DNA of 64,000 nt from the NCBI GenBank assembly GCA_015709675.1, contig CP054182.1, positions 1 through 64,000 of the forward strand, read 5' to 3'. The notes under the pieces were generated by a model. The model did no database searches and was not told the DNA's origin. It was given only the letters and a program-made list of their open reading frames with translations. Position 1 is the stretch's first letter. Each line of letters opens with the position of its first letter. This stretch comes from Ignavibacteriales bacterium (lineage in GTDB: Bacteria > Bacteroidota > Ignavibacteria > Ignavibacteriales > Ignavibacteriaceae). Positions 1 to 9,164 of this stretch are shown here, piece after piece. The translations under genes and the position numbers were made by a program.

Positions 1-630
1 GTCAGGATTTCCTGCCTTATAGGTATATTCACTTTTGCTGCTGTTAGACCACTGCTGCGTAACCATATTGTATGATTCAGAAAGCGCGAGCAGAGGATTA
101 CCATTGCTGTTATTGGTGTAGGTTGTTCTCATCACTGCAAGGAATGTTCCCGGAGTCAGCTGAAATTCTGTTGTCACACTCAGAAGGTAATTGTTTCCGT
201 CGTATGTATATACTGTTCTTCCCTGCATAACCCAGTCAGTCCCTGTCCATGAATAAAATTCCGAACGGTTAATTTTAAAAACGGAATCCTGCAGGTTCAG
301 CTCCGCGTAAACCACATACTTATCAGCGTTTGTCAACTGGCCGTCAACGGTATCCTGTTCAATAACAGTAATCGTTCCTGCCAGAGTATCATAGATGGTT
401 ATCTCTTTGGAAATGGAAATCCAGTCATTCAACGTTTCATTCCAGTCCTGGTTCAGTTCTTCGGAGTAGAGATCAAATGCGGTGAAAGTACCGGTATAAT
501 TACCCGGCTTAGATTTATCCAGAGTAAACTGAGACGGAAGTTTGATAAACAGTTCACCCGAACGGAATTTATTCGCGCCGGCAAATGATACTGCTGCCAT
601 CAGAAGCAAAGTTACAATAAAACGGTTCAT
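1..630 (-). CDS. Secreted protein of unknown function, N-terminal part (runs off the window)
   Basis: The reverse strand is open from an ATG at 628-630 to the window edge, giving 210 residues without a stop. The N-terminus (MNRFIVTLLLMAAVSFAGA) is a clear Sec signal peptide with a cleavage site near residue 18. The rest is polar and rich in Thr, Asn and Tyr (for example YTYDGNNYLL and SEYTYKAGNPD), with a repeated Y-T-Y-D/K pattern like cell-surface beta-strand proteins. The C-terminus lies outside the window, so a T9SS sorting domain is possible but not seen. I do not recognise a family. The reading frame is certain; function is unknown. Confidence 0.8.
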   Translation of the reverse strand, partial: MNRFIVTLLLMAAVSFAGANKFRSGELFIKLPSQFTLDKSKPGNYTGTFTAFDLYSEELNQDWNETLNDWISISKEITIYDTLAGTITVIEQDTVDGQLTNADKYVVYAELNLQDSVFKINRSEFYSWTGTDWVMQGRTVYTYDGNNYLLSVTTEFQLTPGTFLAVMRTTYTNNSNGNPLLALSESYNMVTQQWSNSSKSEYTYKAGNPD

Positions 631-817
631 TAATGTGTCCTCTTAATAAGTGATTATGATTCTATAACTGTATACGAAATGGGGAAGTGTTTTGTTTCAG
701 CAGTCAAAAATAGAGTTTCCCTTGTTTGATTTTTATCACACTTTGATTTATGGAACAAAGTCCTGATTAACGGCTTTTCAGGCGGGCGAAGTGTTACAGT
801 TTTTCTTATTTTCCCCA

Positions 818-1792
818 ATGAAAAAGCTGTTTTTCCCCGTTTCACGTTCCTGCGGCAGAATGATTTTCTGTCTCCTTTTAGGGCTGTCTTCAGTCCTGTA
901 TGCAGATCAGGATACCATCACTCTTCACTTTAGTTTTGATGTGCGCGCGGTCATAACGCTCCCCCGGATTCCGGAAGAAGAAAAAACTGCCGGTAATGCC
1001 ATCCTGGTTTACTTTGCACTCCCCAACGGCAATACAATAGAACAGACCATGGGGCGCATCCCCCGGTCAGAAGAAGAATGGCGCTATGGAATTCAGCATA
1101 TTGACGCACAGACAAGATGGCTGAGGAAGCATGCCGGAATGAATAATCTTATAACCGTGTATCTCGAAACGAAACAGAAAAGCTGGCCTGCATGGAAGAA
1201 AGAGCATGCGGCAAACTACAGGGAATATATACGGAGCGTGGACAGTTCGGTTAAAGCACAGATCGGGGCTGTCAGCTACCGCATCTGCCTGAACGGCCAC
1301 AGCGGAGGAGGAAGATTTATCTTCAGTTATATTGATGCTTTTAACGGGGTACCGGAGGATGTTGAGAGGATTGCTTTTCTTGACAGCAATTACGGTTACG
1401 AACTGATGTATAAAGAACCGCTTCTTCAGTTCACCAGCCGGCCGGGCAGAGTTCTTGCGGTCTTCGCCTATAACGACAGTGTGGCGCTTCTTAAAGGTGA
1501 AAGAATTGTGAGTGATACAGGAGGAACCTGGCACCGTTCCCATATGATGCTGAAAGACTTCAGCCAGTCATATACATTTATCCGGAGTGGTGACAGTGAG
1601 GTAATCCGGTATACTTCCGGGGAAAACAACATATTCTTTTTTCTGAAAAACAATCCCGACAGAGGCATCTATCACACACAGCAGGTAGCAAATAACGGAT
1701 TCATCCACTCCATGCTGGCAGGAACTCCGGTATCAGAGAAGGGCTACAGGTATTACGGGGAAAAGGTGTATATAGGGCTTGCGGCAGAATAA
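818..1792 (+). CDS. Secreted alpha/beta-hydrolase-like protein
   Basis: About 324 residues from the ATG at 818; a GTG at 791 would add nine residues before the signal peptide (MKKLFFPVSRSCGRMIFCLL, cleavage near SVLYA), so the ATG is preferred. The middle of the protein carries NGHSGGGRF, a G-x-S-x-G nucleophile elbow typical of serine esterases and lipases, followed by FLDSNYG, which could sit near the acid residue. A candidate histidine is in GFIHSML near the C-terminus. Substrate unknown. The gene is monocistronic and converges on the DUF6132/DUF302 pair, with a terminator hairpin between. The fold assignment rests on the elbow motif only. Confidence 0.65.
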   Translation: MKKLFFPVSRSCGRMIFCLLLGLSSVLYADQDTITLHFSFDVRAVITLPRIPEEEKTAGNAILVYFALPNGNTIEQTMGRIPRSEEEWRYGIQHIDAQTRWLRKHAGMNNLITVYLETKQKSWPAWKKEHAANYREYIRSVDSSVKAQIGAVSYRICLNGHSGGGRFIFSYIDAFNGVPEDVERIAFLDSNYGYELMYKEPLLQFTSRPGRVLAVFAYNDSVALLKGERIVSDTGGTWHRSHMMLKDFSQSYTFIRSGDSEVIRYTSGENNIFFFLKNNPDRGIYHTQQVANNGFIHSMLAGTPVSEKGYRYYGEKVYIGLAAE

Positions 1793-1841
1793 AAAAATTC
1801 CGCGCCTTTTCTGAGGAGACTCAGTGAGCAAAGACGCGGAA
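1791..1841 (-). terminator. Intrinsic terminator of the DUF302-DUF6132 pair
   Basis: TTCCGCG (1798-1804) pairs with CGCGGAA (1835-1841), and CTGAG/CTCAG (1811-1815/1820-1824) forms an inner stem. On the reverse strand the outer stem is followed by seven T (1791-1797). It lies just 3' of the minus-strand gene ending at 1852; on the plus strand the tail is not T-rich. Confidence 0.7.
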
Positions 1842-1851
1842 CCGGTTCTTG

Positions 1852-2070
1852 TTATTCTGTTTCTTTTTTTTGAGGCTCTTCCGGTGTTTTCTTCTTCAGC
1901 GGAAAGCCAATGATGCCTCCCGTGAAGGCACCGTAAAGCGTCATAATCATTGCATTGCTCTGCAGCGGGCAGCCATTTTTACACCCGATAAAGTGATAAT
2001 AGGCATATCCCAGCAGGCCGCCAAGTATGGTAAATGAGGCGAGTTTAATCCCCTCCTTTTTAGAGAGCAT
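1852..2070 (-). CDS. DUF6132-like small membrane protein
   Basis: A 72-residue protein with two membrane segments: GIKLASFTILGGLLGYAYYHF and AMIMTLYGAFTGGIIGFPL, separated by a short loop with two cysteines (GCKNGCPLQSN). This pattern matches the small DUF6132 proteins of Bacteroidota as I remember them. The ATG at 2070 is chosen over the TTG one codon upstream. The start overlaps the stop of the DUF302 gene by 11 bases, so the two are almost surely co-transcribed and translationally coupled. The C-terminus is charged (KKKTPEEPQKKETE). The role is unknown; the CxxxC loop could bind a metal or thiol, which is speculation. Confidence 0.75.
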   Translation of the reverse strand: MLSKKEGIKLASFTILGGLLGYAYYHFIGCKNGCPLQSNAMIMTLYGAFTGGIIGFPLKKKTPEEPQKKETE

Positions 2071-2452
2071 CAATCACCCTCTGCAGTTTTGAACGGACTT
2101 CACCGGCTATAGGATGCAGTGATTCATTATGAACTGCTGCCATTGAGGCAATTGGATCCACCGCACTCACGATTGTTTCTTCCGGAGTGTTTTGATACAC
2201 GATTACGTTACATGGGAGCATCAGCCCGATCTGCTCTTCAGCCTGAAGCGCTTTGTGGGCAAACGGCGGATTGCATGCGCCAAGTATCCTGTATGGCTTA
2301 AAATCCACATCCAGTTTCTTCTTCAGGGTAGCCGTTACGTCTATTTCGGTCAGAACACCGAATCCCTCTTTTTTCAGTTCTTCCGTTACTTTTTCAATTG
2401 CTTCGTTAAAGCCAAGTTTTACATGTTTTGTGAAGCCATAGGTCGCTGACAT
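2060..2452 (-). CDS. DUF302 family protein
   Basis: 130 residues, a single DUF302 domain. Diagnostic features are the N-terminal strand-helix (YGFTKHVKLGFNEAIEKVTEELKKEGFGVLTEID), the segment YRILGACNPPFAHKAL with the conserved cysteine before N-P, and the GLMLPCNVIVYQ strand. No signal peptide, so cytoplasmic. DUF302 proteins are often found beside sulfur or metal metabolism genes but have no established reaction. It is the first gene of a two-gene unit with the DUF6132 protein, with an 11-base overlap. Length matches single-domain members. The family call is firm, the role is not. Confidence 0.85.
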   Translation of the reverse strand: MSATYGFTKHVKLGFNEAIEKVTEELKKEGFGVLTEIDVTATLKKKLDVDFKPYRILGACNPPFAHKALQAEEQIGLMLPCNVIVYQNTPEETIVSAVDPIASMAAVHNESLHPIAGEVRSKLQRVIDAL

Positions 2453-2648
2453 TGTTCCTCTATAATTTTAATACTAATGGAAATATGATTACAAAACGGG
2501 AGAGAGGATTCAGATACCGGAGGAATTTGCAGGGATAAAAACATAAAAAATTGAAGCTGCCCCGGAAAGGCACTCCCGGTATTGCCGGCCGCTTAATCCC
2601 CCGGGCAGAATCCCCTGCTAAGCATAACTTGTGCAGAGAGTTCCCTCC

Positions 2649-2675
2649 CTCCGCGGAGTATGCTGCTCCGCGGAG
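2649..2675. repeat. Double CTCCGCGGAG palindrome forming a hairpin
   Basis: The 10-base palindrome CTCCGCGGAG occurs at 2649-2658 and 2666-2675, separated by seven bases, so the copies can pair as a 10-bp stem. It lies just 3' of the minus-strand gene ending at 2691 and may be a transcript end, although no T-run follows on either strand. Confidence 0.5.
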
Positions 2676-2690
2676 TAAGGGTATAAAGTG

Positions 2691-3446
2691 TTAAGGTTTT
2701 AGAATTGCGTAAATGGATTTTGCAATATCTTCTCCCTCAGGGTTATCAGGGAATACAAATTTTAGACGGGGATATTCCATAAAATTTGTGAGAATATCCA
2801 GCCGCCACTCATAATGATCCTGAGTTTCGGAATGATGCTGCGTGGTTGTTTTAGCGCGAAGGTTATAACCGGTTCCGAAAACATTTTCATTCGCGGAGCC
2901 CTTTGTGGTTGAGGTGGAAGTTCCTACAGTTGTGCTGCCAAGATGAACATGCTCAATCATTACTTCTTTTATATTTTCTCTGGCAAACCCGGCGAGTTTT
3001 CCGTTACTTACATCACCATAAAGCATTGATTCCTCAGAATAGAGCAGGAATGTGCCGTCATAGAATGAGTAGCCCTGCCCTCCCAGCCGGTCAAGCAGTT
3101 CCTGAGTTACAGCCTGGGTATGCTGCCACTTGGCATCCTCATAATTGTTATCAGCGCTGTTTCTGAGTCTGGTGAGAACCCAGGTCCCGACTGAAAAGAT
3201 ACCGAATATTACGGCAGCAGCAATTAGCCCCTCTATGATGCTTGACTCAGCAATATAAACATAGATGCCAAAAAGTGCCGCCGCACCCATACGGACATAT
3301 TTTCCGATCTTGAGGCGGTTCTCTGCTTCCTGAAGTTTTGTGAGTGCTTCACCAACCATCCGGTTAGTGTTGAAAGTTTGTACCTGAAATTCCTTTTCGA
3401 AATTATAAACTCCCGGATATTGTAATGCAACTACGGCTTCTTCCAT
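2691..3446 (-). CDS. Membrane protein of unknown function with cytosolic domain
   Basis: 251 residues. A soluble N-terminal helix region (about 1-48) precedes two closely spaced hydrophobic segments (about 50-90, YVRMGAAALFGIYVYIA and IEGLIAAAVIFGIFSVGTWVL), then a soluble C-terminal domain of about 150 residues. That domain alternates short strands (FLLYSEESMLYGDV, IKEVMIEHVHLG) with a Thr/Ser-rich loop (TTVGTSTSTTKGS) and ends in a helix (GEDIAKSIYAIL), which looks like bacterial PH-type membrane domains. I do not recognise a specific family. Start ATG at 3446. It appears to stand alone. Confidence 0.65.
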   Translation of the reverse strand: MEEAVVALQYPGVYNFEKEFQVQTFNTNRMVGEALTKLQEAENRLKIGKYVRMGAAALFGIYVYIAESSIIEGLIAAAVIFGIFSVGTWVLTRLRNSADNNYEDAKWQHTQAVTQELLDRLGGQGYSFYDGTFLLYSEESMLYGDVSNGKLAGFARENIKEVMIEHVHLGSTTVGTSTSTTKGSANENVFGTGYNLRAKTTTQHHSETQDHYEWRLDILTNFMEYPRLKFVFPDNPEGEDIAKSIYAILKP

Positions 3447-3905
3447 GTGTGTCTCCGTTTTCAGTTAAAGAATTTTTCAGGTCTTTTCCGGACCTGATGT
3501 ATGTTACTTTAGCACACAATTCTTATACCAATTCACCGCTTGTATTTTGCATTTACCTCAAAAATAATAGCTCCCCCTTCGTTACTGATTATGTAGAATT
3601 TTTCATCAGCGGTCAGATGAATGAAGTGTTTATCAGCAAAAAATCTTCGTCTGATTTGTTGAATTTTTTCACACTCACATGAGCTGTATAATAATTAAAC
3701 AAATTCTTCCTGTTAAAGTTTTTTTTCGGGCTCTTTTCTGAGTATCAACTGCAAGAACAGAAAAGCAAAATTCCCAAAAAGAAGAATCATCATTATGCAG
3801 AGGATGCTTCGATTTTTTCATATACTCGACTTTATGCAATAGTCATGATGGAGCATGAGCCCTGCCATGCAGGGCTCTGAATACTGATCCGTGTGTGAGG
3901 AATAG
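3447..3905. other. Gene-free interval with two hairpins
   Basis: No convincing gene. TCAGGTC (3477-3483) and GACCTGA (3491-3497) form a 7-bp inverted repeat just upstream of the membrane-protein gene on the reverse strand. GAGCCCTGC (3857-3865) pairs with GCAGGGCTC (3869-3877) through a three-base loop; it lies 3' of the GH97 gene and may mark its transcript end, but lacks a T-run. Confidence 0.4.
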
Positions 3906-6029
3906 TTACTCTCCGGAAAGAAATTGGACTGCAGCACCGCCGCCAGGAGCAAGTCTTAGTTCAAGCTGTTCGCCGGATTTCACCTTTTTCTTCGTGATGG
4001 TGTATGATTTGGGGTTTGCGTCCCAATGCGCGTCTTTGCCATCCGCATATATAACAGCAGTATATATGACATCCCTGTCAAGAAAATCCAGCGGCAGATT
4101 CATTGTTCTGGAATTCTCATCGGTAATTGCGCCCAGGTACCAGGCATTACTCCCCTTTTCTTTTCTGGCAATTGTTATATAGTCTCCCGGCTCAGCATTA
4201 AGGATTTTTGTATCATCCCAGTCAGCAGGCACATCTTTAATGAACTGAAAAGCATCCGGGTACCGCTCATAGTTTTCAGGGAAGTCGGCTGCCATCTGAA
4301 GCGGGCTATACATGGTGACATAAAGCGCAAGCTGTTTTACCAGAGTTGTGTGCACCTGTTCTTTCTTTTCGGGGAAATAAAAACTCATTTTGGTTTCAAA
4401 AATACCGGGGGTATAATCCATAGGCCCTCCCATCAGGCGCGTAAATGGCAGAATAGTCTCATGTGAAGGGGGATTACCGGAACTCCATGCATTAAACTCA
4501 TTGCCTCTTGCTGCTTCATTTGCTATCCAGTTCGGGTAAGTGCGGTGCAGTCCGGTCGGGCGGACGGATTCATGGGCATTCACCATAATCCCGTATTCAG
4601 CAGCTTTTTTCGCGGTGTGTATATAGTGATTTACCATCCACTGTCCGTCATGGTATTCACCCCGGGGAATAATTCTCCCAACATATCCTGTCTTTACCGC
4701 GTCATAGCCGTGTTTCTTCATAAAGCGGAAAGCTTCATCCATTCTGCGTTCGTAGTTTGTAGCTGAGGCTGATGTCTCATGATGCATGATCATCTTCACT
4801 CCTTTTGAAGCCGCGTAGCGCTGTACTTCCTCAACATCAAAATCAGGATAGGGAGTAACAAAATCAAATACGTTTTCTTTCCAGTTGCCGAACCAGTCCT
4901 CCCAGCCGACATTCCATCCTTCAACCAGCACCGCGTCAAATCCGTGCTTAGCGGCAAAATCAATATATATCTTTGTCCGCTCAGTTGTTGCTCCGTGCCT
5001 TCCGTTCGGCTTCAGTGATTTCCAGTCAGTCCCGTCTATCTTTACATTGTTCACATCCGAGTAATTCCAGGAAGCGGTACCCACATGCATCTCCCACCAG
5101 ATGCCTACATATTTAACCGGTTTTATCCAGTCTGTCTGCTTAATAACTGACGGTTCATTCAGATTCAGAATCATCTTTGAGGAGAGAATTTCCCCGGCCT
5201 GGTCACTTACAATAATCGTGCGCCAGGGGGTTTTTGCGGGTGCCTGCAGATACGCCATATTCCCCACCGCATCCGGCACCAGATGAGAGGTTAAAATATA
5301 TTTTTCCCGGTCAGCGGTCAGGTGCATGGCAGGATAATTAACCAGCGCCGCTTCAAAAATGTTAATATATAAACCGTCGTCACTTTTCATCATGAGGGGC
5401 GTCTGCACTCCGTTATCACCAATGATGGAGCGTGTTGAAATTTCAGATGAGTTTCTTCCCCTGAGCGCGTTAATCCTGCTGATTCTTGTTTCAGAATATT
5501 CATATTCGTTGGTATCATAATCTCCCGGAATCCAGAACGCGTTATGGTCTCCGGCCAGGCGGAACTCCGTGAGTTCCTCCTTCACCGTGAAATATTTCAG
5601 ATGTTCCTGCTCCGGGAACTCATACCTGAACCCGACTCCCTCATCGTATATACGGAAGACCAGAATCATCACCCGTTTTTTTTCTCCTGCCTGGCGGAGC
5701 GTAATTTTCAGCTCCTTATAGTGGTTCCTGATCTGCCTAACCTCGCCCAGGACCGGTTCCCAGGTTTCACCAAACGTTGTGCTGTCCGCGTTTTCCAGAA
5801 CAAATCCTTCCGAAAAGTTCAGACCATCGGCTGCAATAATTCCCATTTTTGACTGCAGAATAACCGGCCTGTTCTTAAAACTGACAGCATACTGCGGTTC
5901 CCCTTTGCTGCTAAGGGTAAACGTTACAGCGGTTTTACCGCCGGGGGATGTTACTGTCACAGCGGAGAGTTCATAGCATAAAAGGATAAGAAAAAGTAAA
6001 GTAAAAAGGCGCATAGCTATTCCGTTCAT
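3906..6029 (-). CDS. GH97 family alpha-glucosidase (SusB-like), secreted
   Basis: 707 residues; signal peptide MRLFTLLFLILLCYELSA, so the true start may be the ATG five codons in (6014). The order is an N-terminal beta-sandwich (TSPGGKTAVTFTLSS), a catalytic barrel and a C-terminal beta domain, matching GH97 in length. Acidic residues at the positions conserved in the inverting SusB-type group are visible: VEGWNVGWEDW, MHHETSAS, NAHESVRPTGL and ARGNEFNAW. The retaining members carry an Asp nucleophile where this protein has VKTGYVG, so I infer an inverting enzyme cleaving terminal alpha-glucosides in the periplasm or outside. Divergent from the M1 aminopeptidase gene; no SusC/D pair adjoins it. 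Confidence 0.9.
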   Translation of the reverse strand: MNGIAMRLFTLLFLILLCYELSAVTVTSPGGKTAVTFTLSSKGEPQYAVSFKNRPVILQSKMGIIAADGLNFSEGFVLENADSTTFGETWEPVLGEVRQIRNHYKELKITLRQAGEKKRVMILVFRIYDEGVGFRYEFPEQEHLKYFTVKEELTEFRLAGDHNAFWIPGDYDTNEYEYSETRISRINALRGRNSSEISTRSIIGDNGVQTPLMMKSDDGLYINIFEAALVNYPAMHLTADREKYILTSHLVPDAVGNMAYLQAPAKTPWRTIIVSDQAGEILSSKMILNLNEPSVIKQTDWIKPVKYVGIWWEMHVGTASWNYSDVNNVKIDGTDWKSLKPNGRHGATTERTKIYIDFAAKHGFDAVLVEGWNVGWEDWFGNWKENVFDFVTPYPDFDVEEVQRYAASKGVKMIMHHETSASATNYERRMDEAFRFMKKHGYDAVKTGYVGRIIPRGEYHDGQWMVNHYIHTAKKAAEYGIMVNAHESVRPTGLHRTYPNWIANEAARGNEFNAWSSGNPPSHETILPFTRLMGGPMDYTPGIFETKMSFYFPEKKEQVHTTLVKQLALYVTMYSPLQMAADFPENYERYPDAFQFIKDVPADWDDTKILNAEPGDYITIARKEKGSNAWYLGAITDENSRTMNLPLDFLDRDVIYTAVIYADGKDAHWDANPKSYTITKKKVKSGEQLELRLAPGGGAAVQFLSGE

Positions 6030-6345
6030 AATAATTAAAAGCGACTCCTGAAAAATACGTGCCTAAGAAGAACACACCCAAATAAAACTATTGCCAGTGG
6101 CCCTCACTCAGGCCCGCCGGCTGGGTTGCCGGTAAGCACCTGTGTAATCCTGTTTGGTACGAATTATGAATGCATATTCTCATTCATTACATGCTTGCAG
6201 GAATACTGTTTCTTTACTTTTGGCTGAGCTCAGAACCCCTTTATAATCTTCATTTTGGGCATCTCTTTGAATGATAGCGATTGTCTGCCGGAATCAGAGA
6301 AATGTAGTTTACCTGTTTTAAGAAATTAACCCGATTGGATTAAAA
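6030..6345. promoter_or_regulatory. Divergent intergenic region between GH97 and M1 peptidase genes
   Basis: About 316 bases separating two divergently transcribed secreted-enzyme genes, so both promoters should lie here. I could not identify a convincing -33/-7 pair or an operator by eye; nothing else stands out. Confidence 0.35.
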
Positions 6346-8637
6346 ATGAAAAAAATGTCCCTGTTTTTTTTGATTCTTCTGGCAGCCTTTGCTATTCAGG
6401 CCCAGACACCGGACTCTCCCTCCGGCTCACGTCTTGAGAGCGGATCCCATAAATGTTTTGATAAAAGAATCCACAGTCCCAATCTGCCTGATGGCTGGCT
6501 GACTGAAGCAAATCTTCCTCATACGTATGATGCTTTGCATTACGCACTTGATCTTGACCTCTATAATTGCTTCATCTCCCCTTACCCAAAATCGTTTAAG
6601 GGTTCAGTAGCTCTCACGCTCAGGGCTGATTCTGTTATCAGCAGTATCCAGCTGAACGCGGTCAACACGTCCATTCAGATTGATTCGGTAAGGATGGCAG
6701 CAACAGGAGTGAATCATGTTAACAACATTGCTACCCTCACTCTGGACAGAACCTACAACCCCGGTGAGCAGCTGCAGGTGAAAATCTTCTACCAGCATAA
6801 AAATGTGTCTGATAATGCTTTTTATGTGAGTAACGGTTTTGTATTTACCGACTGTGAGCCGGAAGGCGCCCGCAAGTGGTTCCCCTGCTGGGACAAACCC
6901 TCTGACAAAGCAACCATGGAACTCCGCGCTAAAGTACCTGCCACCGTAAAGCTCGGCTCTAACGGACGGCTGGCTGATTCTGTTAAAACAGGCGACTCCA
7001 TTTATTACCACTGGATAAGCCGCGACCCGGTAGCAACGTATCTTTTCGTCATATCAGCCAAGGTAAACTACGGACTGGATATCGTCAACTGGGTTCACCC
7101 AACCGATCCTTCCAAGAACTTCCCGATACGGTTTTATTATAATTCAGGAGAGAACATTACCAACGCGAAAAATCTTGCCGTGCCCATGACAAACTTTTTC
7201 ACGAGTATATATGGCGATCATCCGTTTGAAAAGAACGGCTTTGCAACGCTGAACAGTCAGTTTAGCTGGGGAGGTATGGAAAACCAGACACTCACCAGTC
7301 TCTGCCCCGGCTGCTGGAGTGAATTGCTGCTTGTACATGAATATGCTCATCAGTGGTTCGGCGATATGATAACCTGCGCCACCTGGGCTGATATATTCCT
7401 GAACGAAGGATTTGCAACCTACTCAGAGTCACTCTGGCTTGAGCATACAGGCGGGCAGAGTGCATACAAAAGCAATGTGCTCAGCAATGCTTCATCATAT
7501 ATGAACTCAAACCCCGGATGGGCAATATCAAATCCATCATGGGCAATAACAACCCCGGGCACGAACACTTTGTTTAATTATGCAATCACTTATGCAAAAG
7601 GTGCTGTTGTTCTTCACCTTCTCCGCTATGTGGTTGGCGATGCTGCGTTCTTCACCGGAATAAGACAATACGCTGACAACGTGCAGGTTAAATATAAGAG
7701 CGCCGTTATTGCAGATTTTCAGAATATCATGGAACAGGTAAGCGGACAGGACCTGGACTGGTTCTTTAATCAGTGGGTCTTTCAGCCAAATCATCCGCTG
7801 TATGCAAACAAATACTGGATTACCACTGCCGGACAAAATCTGTGGCAGGTAGGGTTTATCGGCAAGCAGACACAAACTAACACGGTATTCTTTAAGATGC
7901 CAATAGAGATAAAAGTAACATTCCAGGGAGGTACCGATACCACCATGCGTGTTTTCCATGAAAGCAACGATCAGATGTTTACTTTTTATTTCAACCGTCA
8001 GCCGCTTTCGGTTTCATTTGATCCTAATAATCAGATTGTTATTAAAACAGCATCGCTTTCTGTAACCGAACCGATTCCGGTTGAGTTTGTATCATTCACG
8101 CACCGTGTTATCGAGAATACCGTTCTGCTTGAATGGAAAACCGCAAGTGAAGTTAATAACCGCGGATTCGCCGTTGAACTTTCCCGTGACGGAAAAAGCT
8201 GGAAAGAGATTGGTTTTGTTGAGGGAAAAGGAAGTTATACCGGTATTTCTGAATACAGATATATTCACTATGTTGAAGAATACGGAACAAGATATTACCG
8301 TCTGAAGCAGATTAACTATGACGGAACATTTGATTACAGTAATGTAATTGAAACTGCTGCCGGACTTCTCCCTGAAAAAATTACACTTCATCCGGCTTAC
8401 CCTAATCCGTTTAATCCGGCCACGACAGTAACCTTTGAGCTTCCTGTTGCTATGAATATAACTTTAACGCTCTATGATGCAGCAGGGCAGAAAGTATTTA
8501 CTGCGGCAGAGGGATTATACACCGAAGGATTCCATTCCGTTCTCATCCGCGGAGATCAGCTCACCAGCGGAACCTACTTTGCCGAACTGATTGCAGCAGA
8601 AACAGCCAAAAGGATAAAGCTGCTGCTGATAAAATAG
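6346..8637 (+). CDS. M1 family metallo-aminopeptidase with T9SS sorting domain
   Basis: 763 residues with a signal peptide (MKKMSLFFLILLAAFAIQAQ). The M1 signature is complete: exopeptidase motif GGMEN (about residue 309), zinc site H331-E-Y-A-H335 and the third ligand E354 in NEGFATYSE, with the HExxH-x18-E spacing of gluzincins. It should remove N-terminal residues from peptides. After the catalytic part comes a linker module beginning PVEFVSFTHR, then a C-terminal T9SS sorting domain (AYPNPFNPATTVTFELP ... IKLLLIK). Hence it is predicted to be exported across the outer membrane and held at the surface or released. Monocistronic; the stop is followed by a heptamer tract and a terminator. 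Confidence 0.93.
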   Translation: MKKMSLFFLILLAAFAIQAQTPDSPSGSRLESGSHKCFDKRIHSPNLPDGWLTEANLPHTYDALHYALDLDLYNCFISPYPKSFKGSVALTLRADSVISSIQLNAVNTSIQIDSVRMAATGVNHVNNIATLTLDRTYNPGEQLQVKIFYQHKNVSDNAFYVSNGFVFTDCEPEGARKWFPCWDKPSDKATMELRAKVPATVKLGSNGRLADSVKTGDSIYYHWISRDPVATYLFVISAKVNYGLDIVNWVHPTDPSKNFPIRFYYNSGENITNAKNLAVPMTNFFTSIYGDHPFEKNGFATLNSQFSWGGMENQTLTSLCPGCWSELLLVHEYAHQWFGDMITCATWADIFLNEGFATYSESLWLEHTGGQSAYKSNVLSNASSYMNSNPGWAISNPSWAITTPGTNTLFNYAITYAKGAVVLHLLRYVVGDAAFFTGIRQYADNVQVKYKSAVIADFQNIMEQVSGQDLDWFFNQWVFQPNHPLYANKYWITTAGQNLWQVGFIGKQTQTNTVFFKMPIEIKVTFQGGTDTTMRVFHESNDQMFTFYFNRQPLSVSFDPNNQIVIKTASLSVTEPIPVEFVSFTHRVIENTVLLEWKTASEVNNRGFAVELSRDGKSWKEIGFVEGKGSYTGISEYRYIHYVEEYGTRYYRLKQINYDGTFDYSNVIETAAGLLPEKITLHPAYPNPFNPATTVTFELPVAMNITLTLYDAAGQKVFTAAEGLYTEGFHSVLIRGDQLTSGTYFAELIAAETAKRIKLLLIK

Positions 8638-8643
8638 CGATTC

Positions 8644-8678
8644 AATTATGAATTATAAAGTATGAAGTATGAATTGGT
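8644..8678. repeat. Heptanucleotide repeat tract
   Basis: Five consecutive 7-base units: AATTATG, AATTATA, AAGTATG, AAGTATG, AATTGGT. It starts six bases after the M1 peptidase stop codon and lies before its terminator. Similar 7-bp-period tracts occur at 15112, 22155, 31645 and 62441. Confidence 0.65.
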
Positions 8679-8702
8679 TTAATTCGTATTTCTGAGTTTC
8701 GA

Positions 8703-8732
8703 AGCCCCGGTTTGCAGCCGGGGCTTTTTTTT
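8703..8732 (+). terminator. Intrinsic terminator after the M1 peptidase gene
   Basis: AGCCCCGG (8703-8710) pairs with CCGGGGCT (8718-8725) across a seven-base loop, followed by a run of T to 8732. Textbook rho-independent terminator on the plus strand. Confidence 0.9.
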
Positions 8733-8979
8733 GTCTATGGATAATTATATCAATTGTACTGCTTCCGGGCTATTCTGAAAGGATATGGCAACTATATCTC
8801 AATGCCCTTATTCAATACCGGGAAGGTGCACCCTTAGGTTGAATCCAGCCTTGTTTAATCACCAGTTGCTTCGTTTACAGCCTGTCTGCACCTTTAGCAA
8901 AGGAAAGCAGCCCTGATGACAGAACCCGGTCACCGCAAATATCAACAGGGATTGTCAGAAAGATAAAAAATGGAATAAT

Positions 8980-9010
8980 TTTGCTTGATTTGATTAGAAA
9001 TATCTATTTT
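8980..9010 (+). promoter_or_regulatory. Possible promoter of the 7TM sensor kinase gene
   Basis: TTTG at 8980-8983 is followed after 19 bases by TCTATTTT at 9003-9010, a partial match to the Bacteroidota TTTG-N19-TAnnTTTG consensus. The same stretch also reads TTGCTT-N18-TATTTT. Weak evidence, based on position and partial match only. Confidence 0.25.
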
Positions 9011-9164
9011 AACCCATCAAAATGAAACGAACTTGTATGGCACAACAGTTCGGACGGTTTTGCACTTTATCACCTCTTTTTACTGCCGGTTACTTTTTCA
9101 ATCCGGCCGAAACGCGGCCCGGATCCTGGTTTTTAACATACGAAGGTGCTTCTTGTACTCCGCC

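Noticed and set aside
654-845. 63-codon minus-strand open frame upstream of the first gene
   Set aside because: Overlaps the hydrolase signal peptide, has no ribosome-binding site and no protein-like features.
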